Source: Flavobacteriales bacterium (GTDB lineage: Bacteria; Bacteroidota; Bacteroidia; UBA10329). From it: 36,882 nucleotides of DNA. Position 1 is the first letter of the stretch. The number at the start of each line of letters is the position of its first letter. The stretch is from positions 1-36,882 of the forward strand of contig JAIPBJ010000023.1 of the NCBI GenBank assembly GCA_021739625.1. The letters are read 5' to 3'. Under the pieces are notes generated by a model, which was not told the DNA's origin, ran no database searches, and worked only from the letters and a program-made list of their open reading frames with translations. Made by a program: the position numbers and the translations under genes. Below, in pieces: positions 1-8,729 of the stretch.

Positions 1-2
1 CA

Positions 3-521
3 CATACAGCAGAGAAGACACTCGGCAATGTCTATTTCGAGAGCCACATCGATGCTTTGATGGCCATAGGTCTGGGTTCGTCCAGAAGGAACTTCAGCGA
101 CCCCGGACTCTTTTTCGGGGCCTACTCGGCCAATGGCGTAGGCATCAGGCAGTCCGTCTTCATCGGTCTGGGTGTCGGGTTCCAAGGTCACACCGAGAAG
201 CCCAGCTTCACCATCCCATTGGCATTGGATGTGCGCTGGCGTATGTTGAAGGGTAGAAAGTTCAGCCCCATCATGGCCGGCATGGGAGGCATTGGCTATC
301 ATGAGGGCGGCCTCGGAAGCATCCTGTTCGGTGGCAGTGCCGGACTCAATATCAGCATGAAAGAGAAGCTTGGCATCAACCTCATGCTGTTCTATCACTA
401 TCACAAGTTTGACAAGCAGCTTACGGCCGGTGGCACAGAGGCCATAGGTCCGCTTGCCAATGTGGAATTCAACTACTTGGGGCTGAGGGTCGGCATCCAG
501 TTAAAGGCCGGAGGCAAGTGA
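3..521 (+). CDS. Outer-membrane beta-barrel-like protein, 3' part only
   Basis: The reading frame is open from the first complete codon of the window, so the true start lies upstream. A TTG/ATG pair at 57-62 is internal, because well-formed coding sequence continues before it. The visible 172 residues alternate polar and hydrophobic residues with many Gly and aromatic residues (IGLGVGFQGH, SAGLNISM, LGLRVGIQLK), the look of transmembrane beta-strands. The protein ends a few residues after such a strand, as outer-membrane barrels do. I infer an outer-membrane barrel of about 8-10 strands. The exact family is not recognised and no partner can be named, since upstream genes are outside the window. 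The next gene starts 69 bases downstream on the same strand. Confidence 0.6.
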   Translation, partial: HTAEKTLGNVYFESHIDALMAIGLGSSRRNFSDPGLFFGAYSANGVGIRQSVFIGLGVGFQGHTEKPSFTIPLALDVRWRMLKGRKFSPIMAGMGGIGYHEGGLGSILFGGSAGLNISMKEKLGINLMLFYHYHKFDKQLTAGGTEAIGPLANVEFNYLGLRVGIQLKAGGK

Positions 522-590
522 GAAGGCAGGCTTCAACAGCATATCACCTCATCGGAACCGTGCCACGTCCAACAAAATAATCAGAACACC

Positions 591-1628
591 ATGGAAACAC
601 CCTCATCTTTCACCGCCCCGGACATCCTGATCACAGCTTCACACTTGGCTGCGGTCTCTCTGGAGAAAGAGAAGCAGGAACTGCATATCGACCTCCGTCC
701 CTATTTTCCAGAGGCATGCTGCTTTGAGGTGGTTGCGGTTCAATCCCTGCGGTGGCATCGCAGTCGAGGTACGTTCATAGACAATGACCGATGTGGCCTC
801 ACCTACATCTTCAGCAACGAAGACCATCATTGGGACGATGAGGATGCGAGCGACACGCTGGAGTATGTGGTGCGCGAGCATGGCACCGGACACACTGCCT
901 CAGGCATCATCACCGTTCAATGCATCGCCCCTGCGCACTTCGAGGCCGTGGACATCCATTACATGATCGCCTTGGAGGACATGATGCCCAATGGGCGTAG
1001 GCCGCGGCCGATTGAAATGTCGCTTGGCCTTGTCAACAAGTTTGACGAGGTGGAAGTGGTGGAGGTCGGCATCTACGACCGGAAGCTCTTCAGTTCCATA
1101 CGTTTTGATGCGGATATGTCCGACACGCTGATCTTTGACATTGAAACCGCATGCAGTCCATGGTATTCAGAGAAACGGACGGAATTGGAATATGCCATCC
1201 GCGCCTTCGTGGACGGAGAATATGGCATTGCCAAAGGCAAGATCACTTTTGAGGTCTATTCCCGTGGATTCTATGCCGAGATGATCCACATGGAAATGAG
1301 CGACCCGCTGCCATCGGAGAAACTCATTGACGTTCGCAAACACAATCCCAATTTTGCGAACATCAGTCTTATTGATGTAGGCGATACGGTGACAGTGAGG
1401 GGTGCGGTGAACCATGTCGGGGGTTTCATGGTGCAGTACGTGCCCAATGGCCCATCCGGTTTTTGGGATGATGCGAATACGCTGGATGCAGTGTCTTACA
1501 CGCTGAGGAACGACATCACAGGTCAGGAGGCATCGAATTACATCATCTTGAAGAAGAGCGCGCCCACTGTCATATCAGGCGGAGGAAGCGGCCATGGTGG
1601 TGGGCTGGGTGAAGATCTGTTGGACTGA
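591..1628 (+). CDS. Uncharacterised protein with three degenerate beta-sandwich-like repeats and a Gly-rich tail
   Basis: The protein has 345 residues, no signal peptide and no membrane segment. I do not recognise the family. Three stretches share a pattern of the type 'LEY-x(6-11)-G-x-x-A-x-G-x-I-x-h': around residues 90-110 (LEYVVREHGTG..ASGIITV), 200-220 (LEYAIRAFVDG..AKGKITF) and 300-320 (VSYTLRNDITG..ASNYIIL). Each is preceded by an acidic loop and an aromatic strand. This resembles the last strands of cadherin-like or bacterial Ig-like modules, so I infer three divergent beta-sandwich domains. The C-terminus is a Gly/Ser/His linker (SGGGSGHGGG) followed by an acidic end. The start ATG follows an A-rich stretch and no Shine-Dalgarno, usual for Bacteroidota. 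The fusion gene downstream begins 64 bases later on the same strand, so the two may be co-transcribed. Confidence 0.6.
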   Translation: METPSSFTAPDILITASHLAAVSLEKEKQELHIDLRPYFPEACCFEVVAVQSLRWHRSRGTFIDNDRCGLTYIFSNEDHHWDDEDASDTLEYVVREHGTGHTASGIITVQCIAPAHFEAVDIHYMIALEDMMPNGRRPRPIEMSLGLVNKFDEVEVVEVGIYDRKLFSSIRFDADMSDTLIFDIETACSPWYSEKRTELEYAIRAFVDGEYGIAKGKITFEVYSRGFYAEMIHMEMSDPLPSEKLIDVRKHNPNFANISLIDVGDTVTVRGAVNHVGGFMVQYVPNGPSGFWDDANTLDAVSYTLRNDITGQEASNYIILKKSAPTVISGGGSGHGGGLGEDLLD

Positions 1629-1692
1629 TGGGAAAGGGATGCCACAACGGAGACACAGGTTCGACCACCGTAGTGGATAGCGTTCATATTGC

Positions 1693-3102
1693 ATGAGGGC
1701 GGTCTATACCTACTGGACAGACGGCAAGGACATCAGCACCTTGAACGCTGGGTTCAACAACCTGCGCGACATGGCCGCGATGGTGTCGCTCAGCATCCGC
1801 ACGTTAAGGCGGAACAACCCATGGATAAGTTCGGTGCAGCTTGTGACCAACAGCGTGGGCAGGCGGGTGTTCGCTGACAGGTATCCCATGCCGTTCGATG
1901 AGGTGGCCGTCATCCTTGACCATCTGGACGGACGTGTGCATCCCGACCATTGGGGCTACGCCAAGATATGCGCTTATGCGCATCAGGACGGGCCTTTCAT
2001 CCATATTGACAATGACGTGGTGCTGTGGCGACCACTGAGCAGTGCGTTCACATCAGCACCATTGTTCTTTCAGAATCGGGAGAACATCTCTTCGCATCAG
2101 GGCTATGCGGGCATGCTGAATGCAGCGACAGGATTTCTGCTAGCCAACATCTCCCAGAATGTGGAGTGGGCCTACAACTGTGGAATAGTCGGGGCCAACG
2201 ACCTCGACATCGTCAAGCATTGGAAGGTGGCCGTGGACGAGTTCCTGTTCGATGAGGGTAACGCCCGCTACTGGCAGCAGACCATTGACAGGCACAGCAC
2301 CAACCACCTCTTTGAACAGTACTTCATCAGTTCGCTGGCCCGTTCGATAGGCGTTGTGCCCAAGGAACTGCTCACCGATTTCCGTTACGGGATGGATCAG
2401 AAGGAGATCACCCACCTGTGGGGAGGGTCTAAGCGGCTCGGTCACAATATGGACCGCGTACATGCCAAACTGGCAAGCATGTTTCCTGACGACCATGCCG
2501 CCATCATGGCCGTGCGGCCAGACCATGCCGATGTTTTCGCATCTGTCTATCGCACGAAGAAATGGGGGAATGGAAGTGGCGGGGGCAGCACTGTTGAGGT
2601 CACGGAAGCATACAGGGAGTTCCTGTCAGCCTTTGTCAAGCAGAATGACATAGGCAGCGTGGTCGACCTCGGCTGCGGCTATTGGGGATTCAACGGGCTT
2701 GTGAGATGGAATGGCGCAAAGTATCACGGCATCGATGTGGTGGATGCGGTGGTGGCCGACAATCGGGAAGGACACCGGTCCAATGACCGCACTTGGGAGG
2801 TGGCAGACATCCGCACTTGCCCGATACCGCCCTGCGACCTACTCATCATCAAGGACGTGCTCATTCACTGGACCAACAAGGAGGTTCAAGACTTCTTTCA
2901 GCGTGACCTGCCAGCCAGATACATCCTCATCACCAATGACGACCGTGTGCAGGAAGTGAATACGGACATTCACGTGCCTGGTGAATTCAGGGATGTGGAC
3001 ATCACAAAAGCACCCTTTCACATCAATGCCGATGTGGTGTTCAAATGGTCTAATGTGAGCAAGAGCACTTGGTTGATATCGAATCCGTATATAGGCTCGT
3101 AA
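1693..3102 (+). CDS. DUF6734-type glycosyltransferase-like domain fused to a class I SAM methyltransferase
   Basis: The protein has 469 residues in two modules. Residues 1-280 look like the Bacteroidota family DUF6734: an N-terminal MRAVYTYWTDG, a substrate-loop-like HPDHWGYAKI, then HIDNDVVLWRPL with a D106-N107-D108 triad like the metal/nucleotide-sugar DxD site of GT-A glycosyltransferases, and later HLWGGSKR. Residues 300-465 are a SAM-dependent methyltransferase. VVDLGCGYWG (D325, G327, G329) is motif I, YHGIDVVD carries the acidic residue of motif II, and LLIIKDVLIHW is the motif IV region. No signal peptide is seen, so the enzyme is probably cytoplasmic. I infer sequential sugar or glycan transfer and methylation, but the substrate is unknown. 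The start is the first ATG in frame, giving the family's usual N-terminus. The fusion is supported by one uninterrupted frame. Confidence 0.7.
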   Translation: MRAVYTYWTDGKDISTLNAGFNNLRDMAAMVSLSIRTLRRNNPWISSVQLVTNSVGRRVFADRYPMPFDEVAVILDHLDGRVHPDHWGYAKICAYAHQDGPFIHIDNDVVLWRPLSSAFTSAPLFFQNRENISSHQGYAGMLNAATGFLLANISQNVEWAYNCGIVGANDLDIVKHWKVAVDEFLFDEGNARYWQQTIDRHSTNHLFEQYFISSLARSIGVVPKELLTDFRYGMDQKEITHLWGGSKRLGHNMDRVHAKLASMFPDDHAAIMAVRPDHADVFASVYRTKKWGNGSGGGSTVEVTEAYREFLSAFVKQNDIGSVVDLGCGYWGFNGLVRWNGAKYHGIDVVDAVVADNREGHRSNDRTWEVADIRTCPIPPCDLLIIKDVLIHWTNKEVQDFFQRDLPARYILITNDDRVQEVNTDIHVPGEFRDVDITKAPFHINADVVFKWSNVSKSTWLISNPYIGS

Positions 3103-3234
3103 ATGGGGATATGACATGGTGTGACCATTGTGCTTTACACCACCCAGCTGTGGGCCATCGACTATCGTCTGTGAACTCCGCGCATCCTTTCCCCCATCAA
3201 CCAATGGCCATTGACCAATAACCAATCTCCATTA

Positions 3235-3378
3235 CCCCTAACCTTCCCGCATTCGCATATTCGCACCCATTCGTAATTCGCAACCCCTAACCTTCCCGCT
3301 TTCGCATATTCGCGCCCATTCGCAATTCGCAACCCCTAACCTTCCCCCATTCGCAACCATTCGTAATTCGCAACCCAG
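3235..3378 (+). repeat. 49-bp tandem repeat, about 2.8 copies
   Basis: Units start at 3235, 3284 and 3333, each beginning CCCCTAACCTTCCC and ending near ATTCGCAA. The first two are 49 bp. The third lacks about 8 bp around the CATATTCG segment. A single copy of the distal 34 bp of this unit occurs in inverted orientation at 33778-33811 with 32 of 34 bases identical, so the unit is dispersed in the genome and not only local. Confidence 0.85.
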
Positions 3379-3388
3379 CACCCTTCCC

Positions 3389-3619
3389 GCCATATTGTCC
3401 ATCCAGCAGGCCATATCCACCATTCTTCCTGCCATATTGACCATTCTTGCACCCATAGCGGGCATTCTTCCTCCCATGGCCGCCTATCCATGCGACCATG
3501 CCCGGCATCCCTCCGCCAATATGTTCCATTACGCTGTCTATAAGCGCTGTTCTTGCGCCAATATGTTCCATTATGCTGCCCGTAGGCTCCAATACGCTGC
3601 CCCTGGCCTCCATTCTTAA
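3389..3619 (+). repeat. 21-bp degenerate tandem repeat, 11 units
   Basis: Eleven consecutive 21-bp units start at 3389, 3410, 3431, 3452, 3473, 3494, 3515, 3536, 3557, 3578 and 3599. Most begin GCC or CCC and carry a TCCATT or ACCATTC core in the second half. The units at 3515 and 3557 are nearly identical (GCCAATATGTTCCATTA). Spacing is exactly 21 bp throughout although the bases drift, which fits old slippage-type expansion. Read on the minus strand it gives a YGxKNGx-like heptapeptide repeat. Confidence 0.8.
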
Positions 3620-3709
3620 GGCCATATCTCGCAAAGGCCCATCGGGGTCGTGCCCCTTCTTGGGCTGTCCACCGTCCTTTAGGTTCCTTGCTCCACCCCC
3701 TCCACACAA

Positions 3710-3741
3710 ATTGCCTTCTAAAAGGCATCCTATTACCTTTA
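3710..3741 (+). promoter_or_regulatory. Bacteroidota-type promoter of the large surface protein
   Basis: ATTG at 3710-3713, a 20-nt spacer and TACCTTTA at 3734-3741 match the -33 TTTG / -7 TAnnTTTG promoter with one mismatch in each box. The ATG at 3751 follows only 9 nt after the -7 box. A second ATG at 3760 would give a short leader. This argues against the in-frame ATG at 3688, which lies upstream of the promoter. Confidence 0.6.
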
Positions 3742-3750
3742 TCCCGTTCT

Positions 3751-6700
3751 ATGTTTCACATGAGACTTTTCTCTGCCCATCACGGTTCCATTAAGGCTTG
3801 CCTGTGCTCCTTTCAGGGTATTCTTCTCGTCCTGATGCTGTCCGTTGGCGATGTATGGGCGCAGGTGGACACCGAGTTCTGGTTCGCTGCCCCGGAGGTG
3901 TCTCAGGACGGCTCCAACTTCGACCGGCCCATCACGCTGCGTATCACCACCTTGGGTCAGGCCAGCACCGTGACCGTCACCCAGCCCGCCAACGGTGGTT
4001 TTGTGCCGATCGCAATCAATGTGGCGGCCAATGCCAGTGCCAACATCGACCTCACCCCTTTCATCAACACCATTGAGAACAAGCCCGCCAACGCGGTGCT
4101 GAACTTCGGGCTTCACATCACTGCCACGGCCCCGGTAAGCATCTACTACGAGGTGGTGAGTCAGCAATGCCTCTGCAATCCCGAGATATTCGCGCTGAAG
4201 GGAATGAATGCGGTCGGCAACGGATTCATAGTTCCATTCCAGACCTTTCTCAATAATGGCGGGGGTTATGCGCCCACTCCATATTCCTCCTTCGACATTG
4301 TGGCCACCGAGAACACGACCACGGTGACCATCACGCCCACACAGGCCATCGTGGGCCACCCGGCCGGAGTGCCTTTCACCTTCAACCTCGATCAGGGACA
4401 GACATGGTCGGGCACTGCAAGTTCGCAGGCGGCAGCACAGCACCCGAGCGGCACCGTGGTCACGTCCGACAGGCCCATCGCCATCACCATCAAGGACGAC
4501 CTGCTCTCTGGCGCACCCTACGGAGGCTGTGCCGACCTGATGGGCGATCAGATCGTTCCCATCGACAAGGTCGGAGAGGAATACATAGTGATGAAAGGAG
4601 GTCTGAACGGCCCCGACCGCGTCTTCATTGTCGGCACCCAGAACGGGACCACAGTGGCAGTGGCAGGCGCAGGTGCCGGAACCATCAACGCGGGCCAGAC
4701 CCTGACCGTTGACATCACTGCGGCTTCGACCTACATCGTGGCATCGGCACCGGTCTATGTGCTGCATCTTTCGGGTTTCGGCTGCGAAGTGGGCGGAGCG
4801 CTGCTGCCGCCCATCATCTGCACCGGCTCCGCACAGCTCGGATTCACGCGCAGCACCAACGAGAATTTTGCCGTTAACCTGATGACCCGAACGGGCAACG
4901 AGGGAGGATTCACCATCAACGGGAATGCCGGGCTCGTTCCTGCCGGGGCGTTCCAACCTGTTCCTAACACCAATGGCGACTGGATGGCGGCCCAGATCTA
5001 TTTCACCGTAGGCCAGATTGCGGCCGGAAGCGGCAACATCATCGCCAATTCGCTCGGAAAGTTCCACATGGGCATCATCCATGGTTCGGGAGGTGGCGGC
5101 ACGCGCTATGGCTATTTTTCAGACTTCAATGCCCTCGATCCGCCCATTGTGGCCTCTTCGGTCAACGCCTGCACAGGTGGCGAGATCCTGCTTTCGGCCA
5201 GTTCCGATCCCGGTGCCACTTTCGATTGGACGGGGCCGAACGGATTCACCAGCACGGTGCAGAATCCCGTGATCATGAATGCTGCTTTCATCCATCAGGG
5301 CATTTATACGGTGATCGCAGAATTGGACGGATGCGTCAGCGACTCTGCCCACGTGCCTGTGACCGTGGAGGACTGCGGATGTGTTGAGACCGTCTCTAAC
5401 GGTGGGTTTGAACAACCTGTTGCCAGCGCGTGCTGGGACGTGTTCAATCAGGCGCAGGTGCCCGAATGGCGCACATTGAGCGCGATGAACATCATGGAGA
5501 TATGGAACGGGGCCTGCATGGGTGTTCCTGCTTATGAAGGTGCCCAAATGGCTGAAATGGATGCGGGCATCGCTCCCTATTTCATGGATGTCTGCACCGA
5601 TTGCGCTGAGATCGTCAATTGGGGACTTGCCCACCGTGGCCGAATGGGCGTGGATGTGATGGGGCTGGAGGCCGGCCCACCGGGAGGCCCCTACGTTCCG
5701 CTGGGCGCCTTTACCGATAGCAACAATGCATGGGGCTATTACACGGGTGTTTACAACGTTCCTGCTGGCCAAGCGATGACACGTTTCCTGCTCACTTCCA
5801 TCTCTGCATCGGGCGGAAATTCTTCCATCGGGAATCTGGTGGATGCCGTGACCTTCGTGCAGGCCGTCATTCCAATAAATGTGTCTGCGCTCATCTGCGA
5901 TGGCGGCAGCTACCTGCTGCCTGGAGGCACCACGGTCGCTGTACCAGGGGTTTATACCGACACATTGGTATCCTCAGCAGGTTGCGACAGCGTCATAGTC
6001 ACCACACTGGCCTTCCATCCACAGCCCGTGGCAAATGCCGGACAAGATGCGGCCGTCTGTGCCGGTGAATCCGTCCAATTGAATGGTTCGGGCGGTGTTG
6101 CCTACGCATGGACGCCTGTTCCCACACTTTCCGACCCTGCTACGGCAAACCCGACAGCCACGCCTGCCTCAACCACTGCCTACACGCTCACAGTGACCGA
6201 TGCAAATGGCTGCGAGGACAACGGAACGGTCACTGTCACCGTCAATCCGCTCCCGAGTGTGAATGCCGGAACGGACGCATCCGTCTGCATCGGCACAACC
6301 GCACAGCTTGGCGCAAGTGGGGCCGATAGTTACGATTGGTCACCGGCCGCTGGCCTTGACGATGCGGCCATTTCCGATCCCACATTCAGCGGCCTTGCCA
6401 CGCAGACCTTCACCGTCACTGGCACAGATGCCAACGGATGCCAGAACACCGATGATGTGACGGTGACGGTGGTGGACCTGCCTTCTGTGAATGCGGGCAA
6501 CGACACTGCCATCTGCATCGGTAGCACCCTCCAGCTCAATGCAACAGGCGGAGTGAGTTATGTGTGGGATCCGGCCACAGACCTGAACAATGTGAACATT
6601 GCCAATCCCATATTCTCCGGAATCCAAACAACAGCCTTCACAGTAACGGGGACAGACGCGGCAGGGTGCGTGAACACGGACGATATCACCATCACGGTGA

Positions 6701-8718
6701 ATTCCCTCCCGATCATCAACGCTGGGAATGATGCTGAGATATGCGCGGGACAGACTGCACAGCTCAATGCTTCGGGTGCTCAAAGCTATGTGTGGTCGCC
6801 CGCTTCGGGTCTGAATGATGCCGCCATCGCTACACCCACTTTCAGTGGAACAAATTCCACCATATTCACCGTGTCAGGAACAGATGCGAACGGCTGCCAG
6901 AACACGGACGATGTCATCATCACCGTGAATCCGCTTCCTATAGCAGACATCGATCCACCGGCAGACGTGTGTCTGGGCAACGCCACCCAGTTCACGCACA
7001 GTTCTACTGGCAGCATCACCGGTTTCAACTGGGTGCTGGCCGCTGGTGTGACGCCCACTATCGAGAACCCATCGCACACTTATGCTTCGGACGGCACATT
7101 CAACGTCTCACTCACCGTCACCGACATCAACGGCTGCGTGGACAGCGACAATGCCTCGGCCACTGTGCTGCCTCTTCCGCAGCCCGACATGAACATTCAG
7201 AACGCAGCGAATTTCTGCGAGAATGAGACCATTCAGTTCAATGCGCTCAATGTGGCCGGGGCAGCAGCATTCGCTTGGAACTTCAACTATCAGCCAGGAC
7301 TGCCACCGCAGCCAGATTTCAGCAGTTCGCAGCAGAATCCATCCTTCACCTACAACCAGTTCGGGAGTTACAACGTGCGATTGCTGGTGCTTTCTCAGGG
7401 CGGGTGTGTGGGCGATGTGGTAAGGAGCGTCAATGTGCATGACGTTCCTGTGGCCGACTTCTCGTTCAACGTGGCCTGCGAGGGAGAGAGCACGCTGCTC
7501 AACAGCCTCAGCACAGTGCAGGGCAATACTGTGGTGAATGGTTGGCAATGGAACATGGCCGATGGCAGCCCGATCCAGTATGGTGAAATGTATGTTCACC
7601 AATATGCCACGGCCGGAACATATACCGTTCAGCACATTATTCAGACCAACCAAGGATGCCGCGACACCATTGTGCAAGATGTCTGGATGAATCCTACGCC
7701 TGTCATGGATTTTTCAGGAAACAATGTCTGTCTGGAGGACGAGACGGTCTTCGGGAACAATTCGACCCCGCAGGATGCCACCATCATAGCGTGGGAATGG
7801 GATTTCGGGGACGCGCAGACCATGCAGACCCTGGATGCGTCACACACGTATGCTGCTTTCGGCACCTACAGCGTCACCCTCACTGCCGAGTCGGACAGCG
7901 GCTGCTCCGCGACAGGAATTATTCAGGTCGATGTATATCCCAATCCCGTCCCGGTCATCACGGTGCTGGTGCCGGAGGGCTGCGAACCGCTCACCGTGCC
8001 TATGCTCAGCAACAGCAGCATTCCTCAGGGCAGCATCGTAACGCATGACTGGGATTTTGGGGATGGGAATCTCGGCAATGGTGCCTCGCTCACGCATGTC
8101 TATCAGGACACACTGGGCACCTTCGACCTCACGCTCACTGTCACCAGCAATCAGGGTTGCGTCTCGACCATGACCGCAACGGGTGCTGTGACCGTGAACG
8201 TGACCCCTGTGGCCGATTTCGGCCAGAATGCCATCACCCTGTCGATGCTCGATCCGCTGCTGGTGCTCACCGACCTTTCACAGGACGCGCTGCTTCATGG
8301 ATGGACTTTCGGGGACGGCAGCACCTCTGCCCTGCCCTCACCGCAACACCGCTACTCCGATCCGGGCGAATATGACATCACCCTCACCGTTCGCAACGGG
8401 GACTGCATGGACACACGGCAGTCAAAGATCATCGTGGAACCGCTGTTCACATTCTATATCCCCAATGCATTCACACCTGATGCCAACAACCGGAACGAAC
8501 GGTTCTTCGCACAGGGCGAAGGCTATGAATTCTACGAAATGGTCATTTACGACCGCTGGGGCGAGGTAATCTATCAAGGCGTGGATGCTGCCGATGGTTG
8601 GGACGGTTCCTGCAAAGGGAAACAGGTGCCTCTTGGGGCATACATTTACAACATCACCGTGAAAGATCTTACAGGTGAGGTGCATGAGTTCACAGGCAAG
8701 GTGATGCTGGTGAGATAA
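3751..8718 (+). CDS. Giant T9SS-secreted surface protein: IgGFc-like head, Ig/PKD repeats, CHU_C sorting domain
   Basis: The protein has 1,655 residues and is probably exported by Sec and then by the type IX secretion system. A signal peptide (hydrophobic GILLVLMLSVGDVWAQ) ends near residue 36. Residues 40-390 start DTEFWFAAPEVS and resemble the IgGFc-binding N-terminal domain found in Bacteroidota adhesins. An Ig-like module (about 457-540) and a jelly-roll-like segment opening SNGGFEQP (about 545-705) follow, then an ICDGGSYLLPGG...GCDS repeat. Four Ig-like repeats of about 76 residues each open with NAG.D..C.G...QLNASG (760-1060). About six PKD-type repeats (WDFGDG...HTY) reach residue 1565. 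The last 90 residues (YIPNAFTPD...YDRWGEVIY) are the gliding-motility-associated C-terminal domain. Likely an adhesin or cell-surface fibre. The SprE-like gene at 30480 supplies matching secretion machinery. It converges on the next gene with an 11-bp gap. Confidence 0.88.
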   Translation: MFHMRLFSAHHGSIKACLCSFQGILLVLMLSVGDVWAQVDTEFWFAAPEVSQDGSNFDRPITLRITTLGQASTVTVTQPANGGFVPIAINVAANASANIDLTPFINTIENKPANAVLNFGLHITATAPVSIYYEVVSQQCLCNPEIFALKGMNAVGNGFIVPFQTFLNNGGGYAPTPYSSFDIVATENTTTVTITPTQAIVGHPAGVPFTFNLDQGQTWSGTASSQAAAQHPSGTVVTSDRPIAITIKDDLLSGAPYGGCADLMGDQIVPIDKVGEEYIVMKGGLNGPDRVFIVGTQNGTTVAVAGAGAGTINAGQTLTVDITAASTYIVASAPVYVLHLSGFGCEVGGALLPPIICTGSAQLGFTRSTNENFAVNLMTRTGNEGGFTINGNAGLVPAGAFQPVPNTNGDWMAAQIYFTVGQIAAGSGNIIANSLGKFHMGIIHGSGGGGTRYGYFSDFNALDPPIVASSVNACTGGEILLSASSDPGATFDWTGPNGFTSTVQNPVIMNAAFIHQGIYTVIAELDGCVSDSAHVPVTVEDCGCVETVSNGGFEQPVASACWDVFNQAQVPEWRTLSAMNIMEIWNGACMGVPAYEGAQMAEMDAGIAPYFMDVCTDCAEIVNWGLAHRGRMGVDVMGLEAGPPGGPYVPLGAFTDSNNAWGYYTGVYNVPAGQAMTRFLLTSISASGGNSSIGNLVDAVTFVQAVIPINVSALICDGGSYLLPGGTTVAVPGVYTDTLVSSAGCDSVIVTTLAFHPQPVANAGQDAAVCAGESVQLNGSGGVAYAWTPVPTLSDPATANPTATPASTTAYTLTVTDANGCEDNGTVTVTVNPLPSVNAGTDASVCIGTTAQLGASGADSYDWSPAAGLDDAAISDPTFSGLATQTFTVTGTDANGCQNTDDVTVTVVDLPSVNAGNDTAICIGSTLQLNATGGVSYVWDPATDLNNVNIANPIFSGIQTTAFTVTGTDAAGCVNTDDITITVNSLPIINAGNDAEICAGQTAQLNASGAQSYVWSPASGLNDAAIATPTFSGTNSTIFTVSGTDANGCQNTDDVIITVNPLPIADIDPPADVCLGNATQFTHSSTGSITGFNWVLAAGVTPTIENPSHTYASDGTFNVSLTVTDINGCVDSDNASATVLPLPQPDMNIQNAANFCENETIQFNALNVAGAAAFAWNFNYQPGLPPQPDFSSSQQNPSFTYNQFGSYNVRLLVLSQGGCVGDVVRSVNVHDVPVADFSFNVACEGESTLLNSLSTVQGNTVVNGWQWNMADGSPIQYGEMYVHQYATAGTYTVQHIIQTNQGCRDTIVQDVWMNPTPVMDFSGNNVCLEDETVFGNNSTPQDATIIAWEWDFGDAQTMQTLDASHTYAAFGTYSVTLTAESDSGCSATGIIQVDVYPNPVPVITVLVPEGCEPLTVPMLSNSSIPQGSIVTHDWDFGDGNLGNGASLTHVYQDTLGTFDLTLTVTSNQGCVSTMTATGAVTVNVTPVADFGQNAITLSMLDPLLVLTDLSQDALLHGWTFGDGSTSALPSPQHRYSDPGEYDITLTVRNGDCMDTRQSKIIVEPLFTFYIPNAFTPDANNRNERFFAQGEGYEFYEMVIYDRWGEVIYQGVDAADGWDGSCKGKQVPLGAYIYNITVKDLTGEVHEFTGKVMLVR

Positions 8719-8729
8719 CCGGATTTCTC

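Larger units (their letters stand above)
3150..3640. repeat. Gene-free repeat region with 7-bp periodicity
   Basis: The 650 bases between the fusion gene and the large surface protein contain no convincing gene. From 3201 the sequence falls into consecutive heptamers (CCAATGG, CCATTGA, CCAATAA, CCAATCT, CCATTAC, CCCTAAC). It then runs into a 49-bp (7x7) tandem repeat and an eleven-unit 21-bp (3x7) repeat. A nested stem (GCCCA 3637-3641 with TGGGC 3661-3665, inner GGGG/CCCC) follows and could help terminate transcription from upstream, but it lacks a T-run. Long minus-strand frames here encode 7-residue peptide repeats that are a by-product of the 21-bp period. They change frame midway and are not taken as genes. 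Confidence 0.75.

Noticed and set aside
3235-3378. CRISPR array
   Set aside because: Units are directly adjacent without unique spacers and no cas gene is present. The same holds for the 42-bp array.
3287-3728. Minus-strand frames with YGxKNGx heptapeptide repeats
   Set aside because: The peptide repeat follows from the 21-bp DNA period, the pattern jumps between two frames midway, and there is no start signal or signal peptide.
3739-5082. 447-residue minus-strand frame opposite the large surface protein
   Set aside because: Shadow of a GC-rich coding strand: no domain pattern, and the plus-strand protein is certain.
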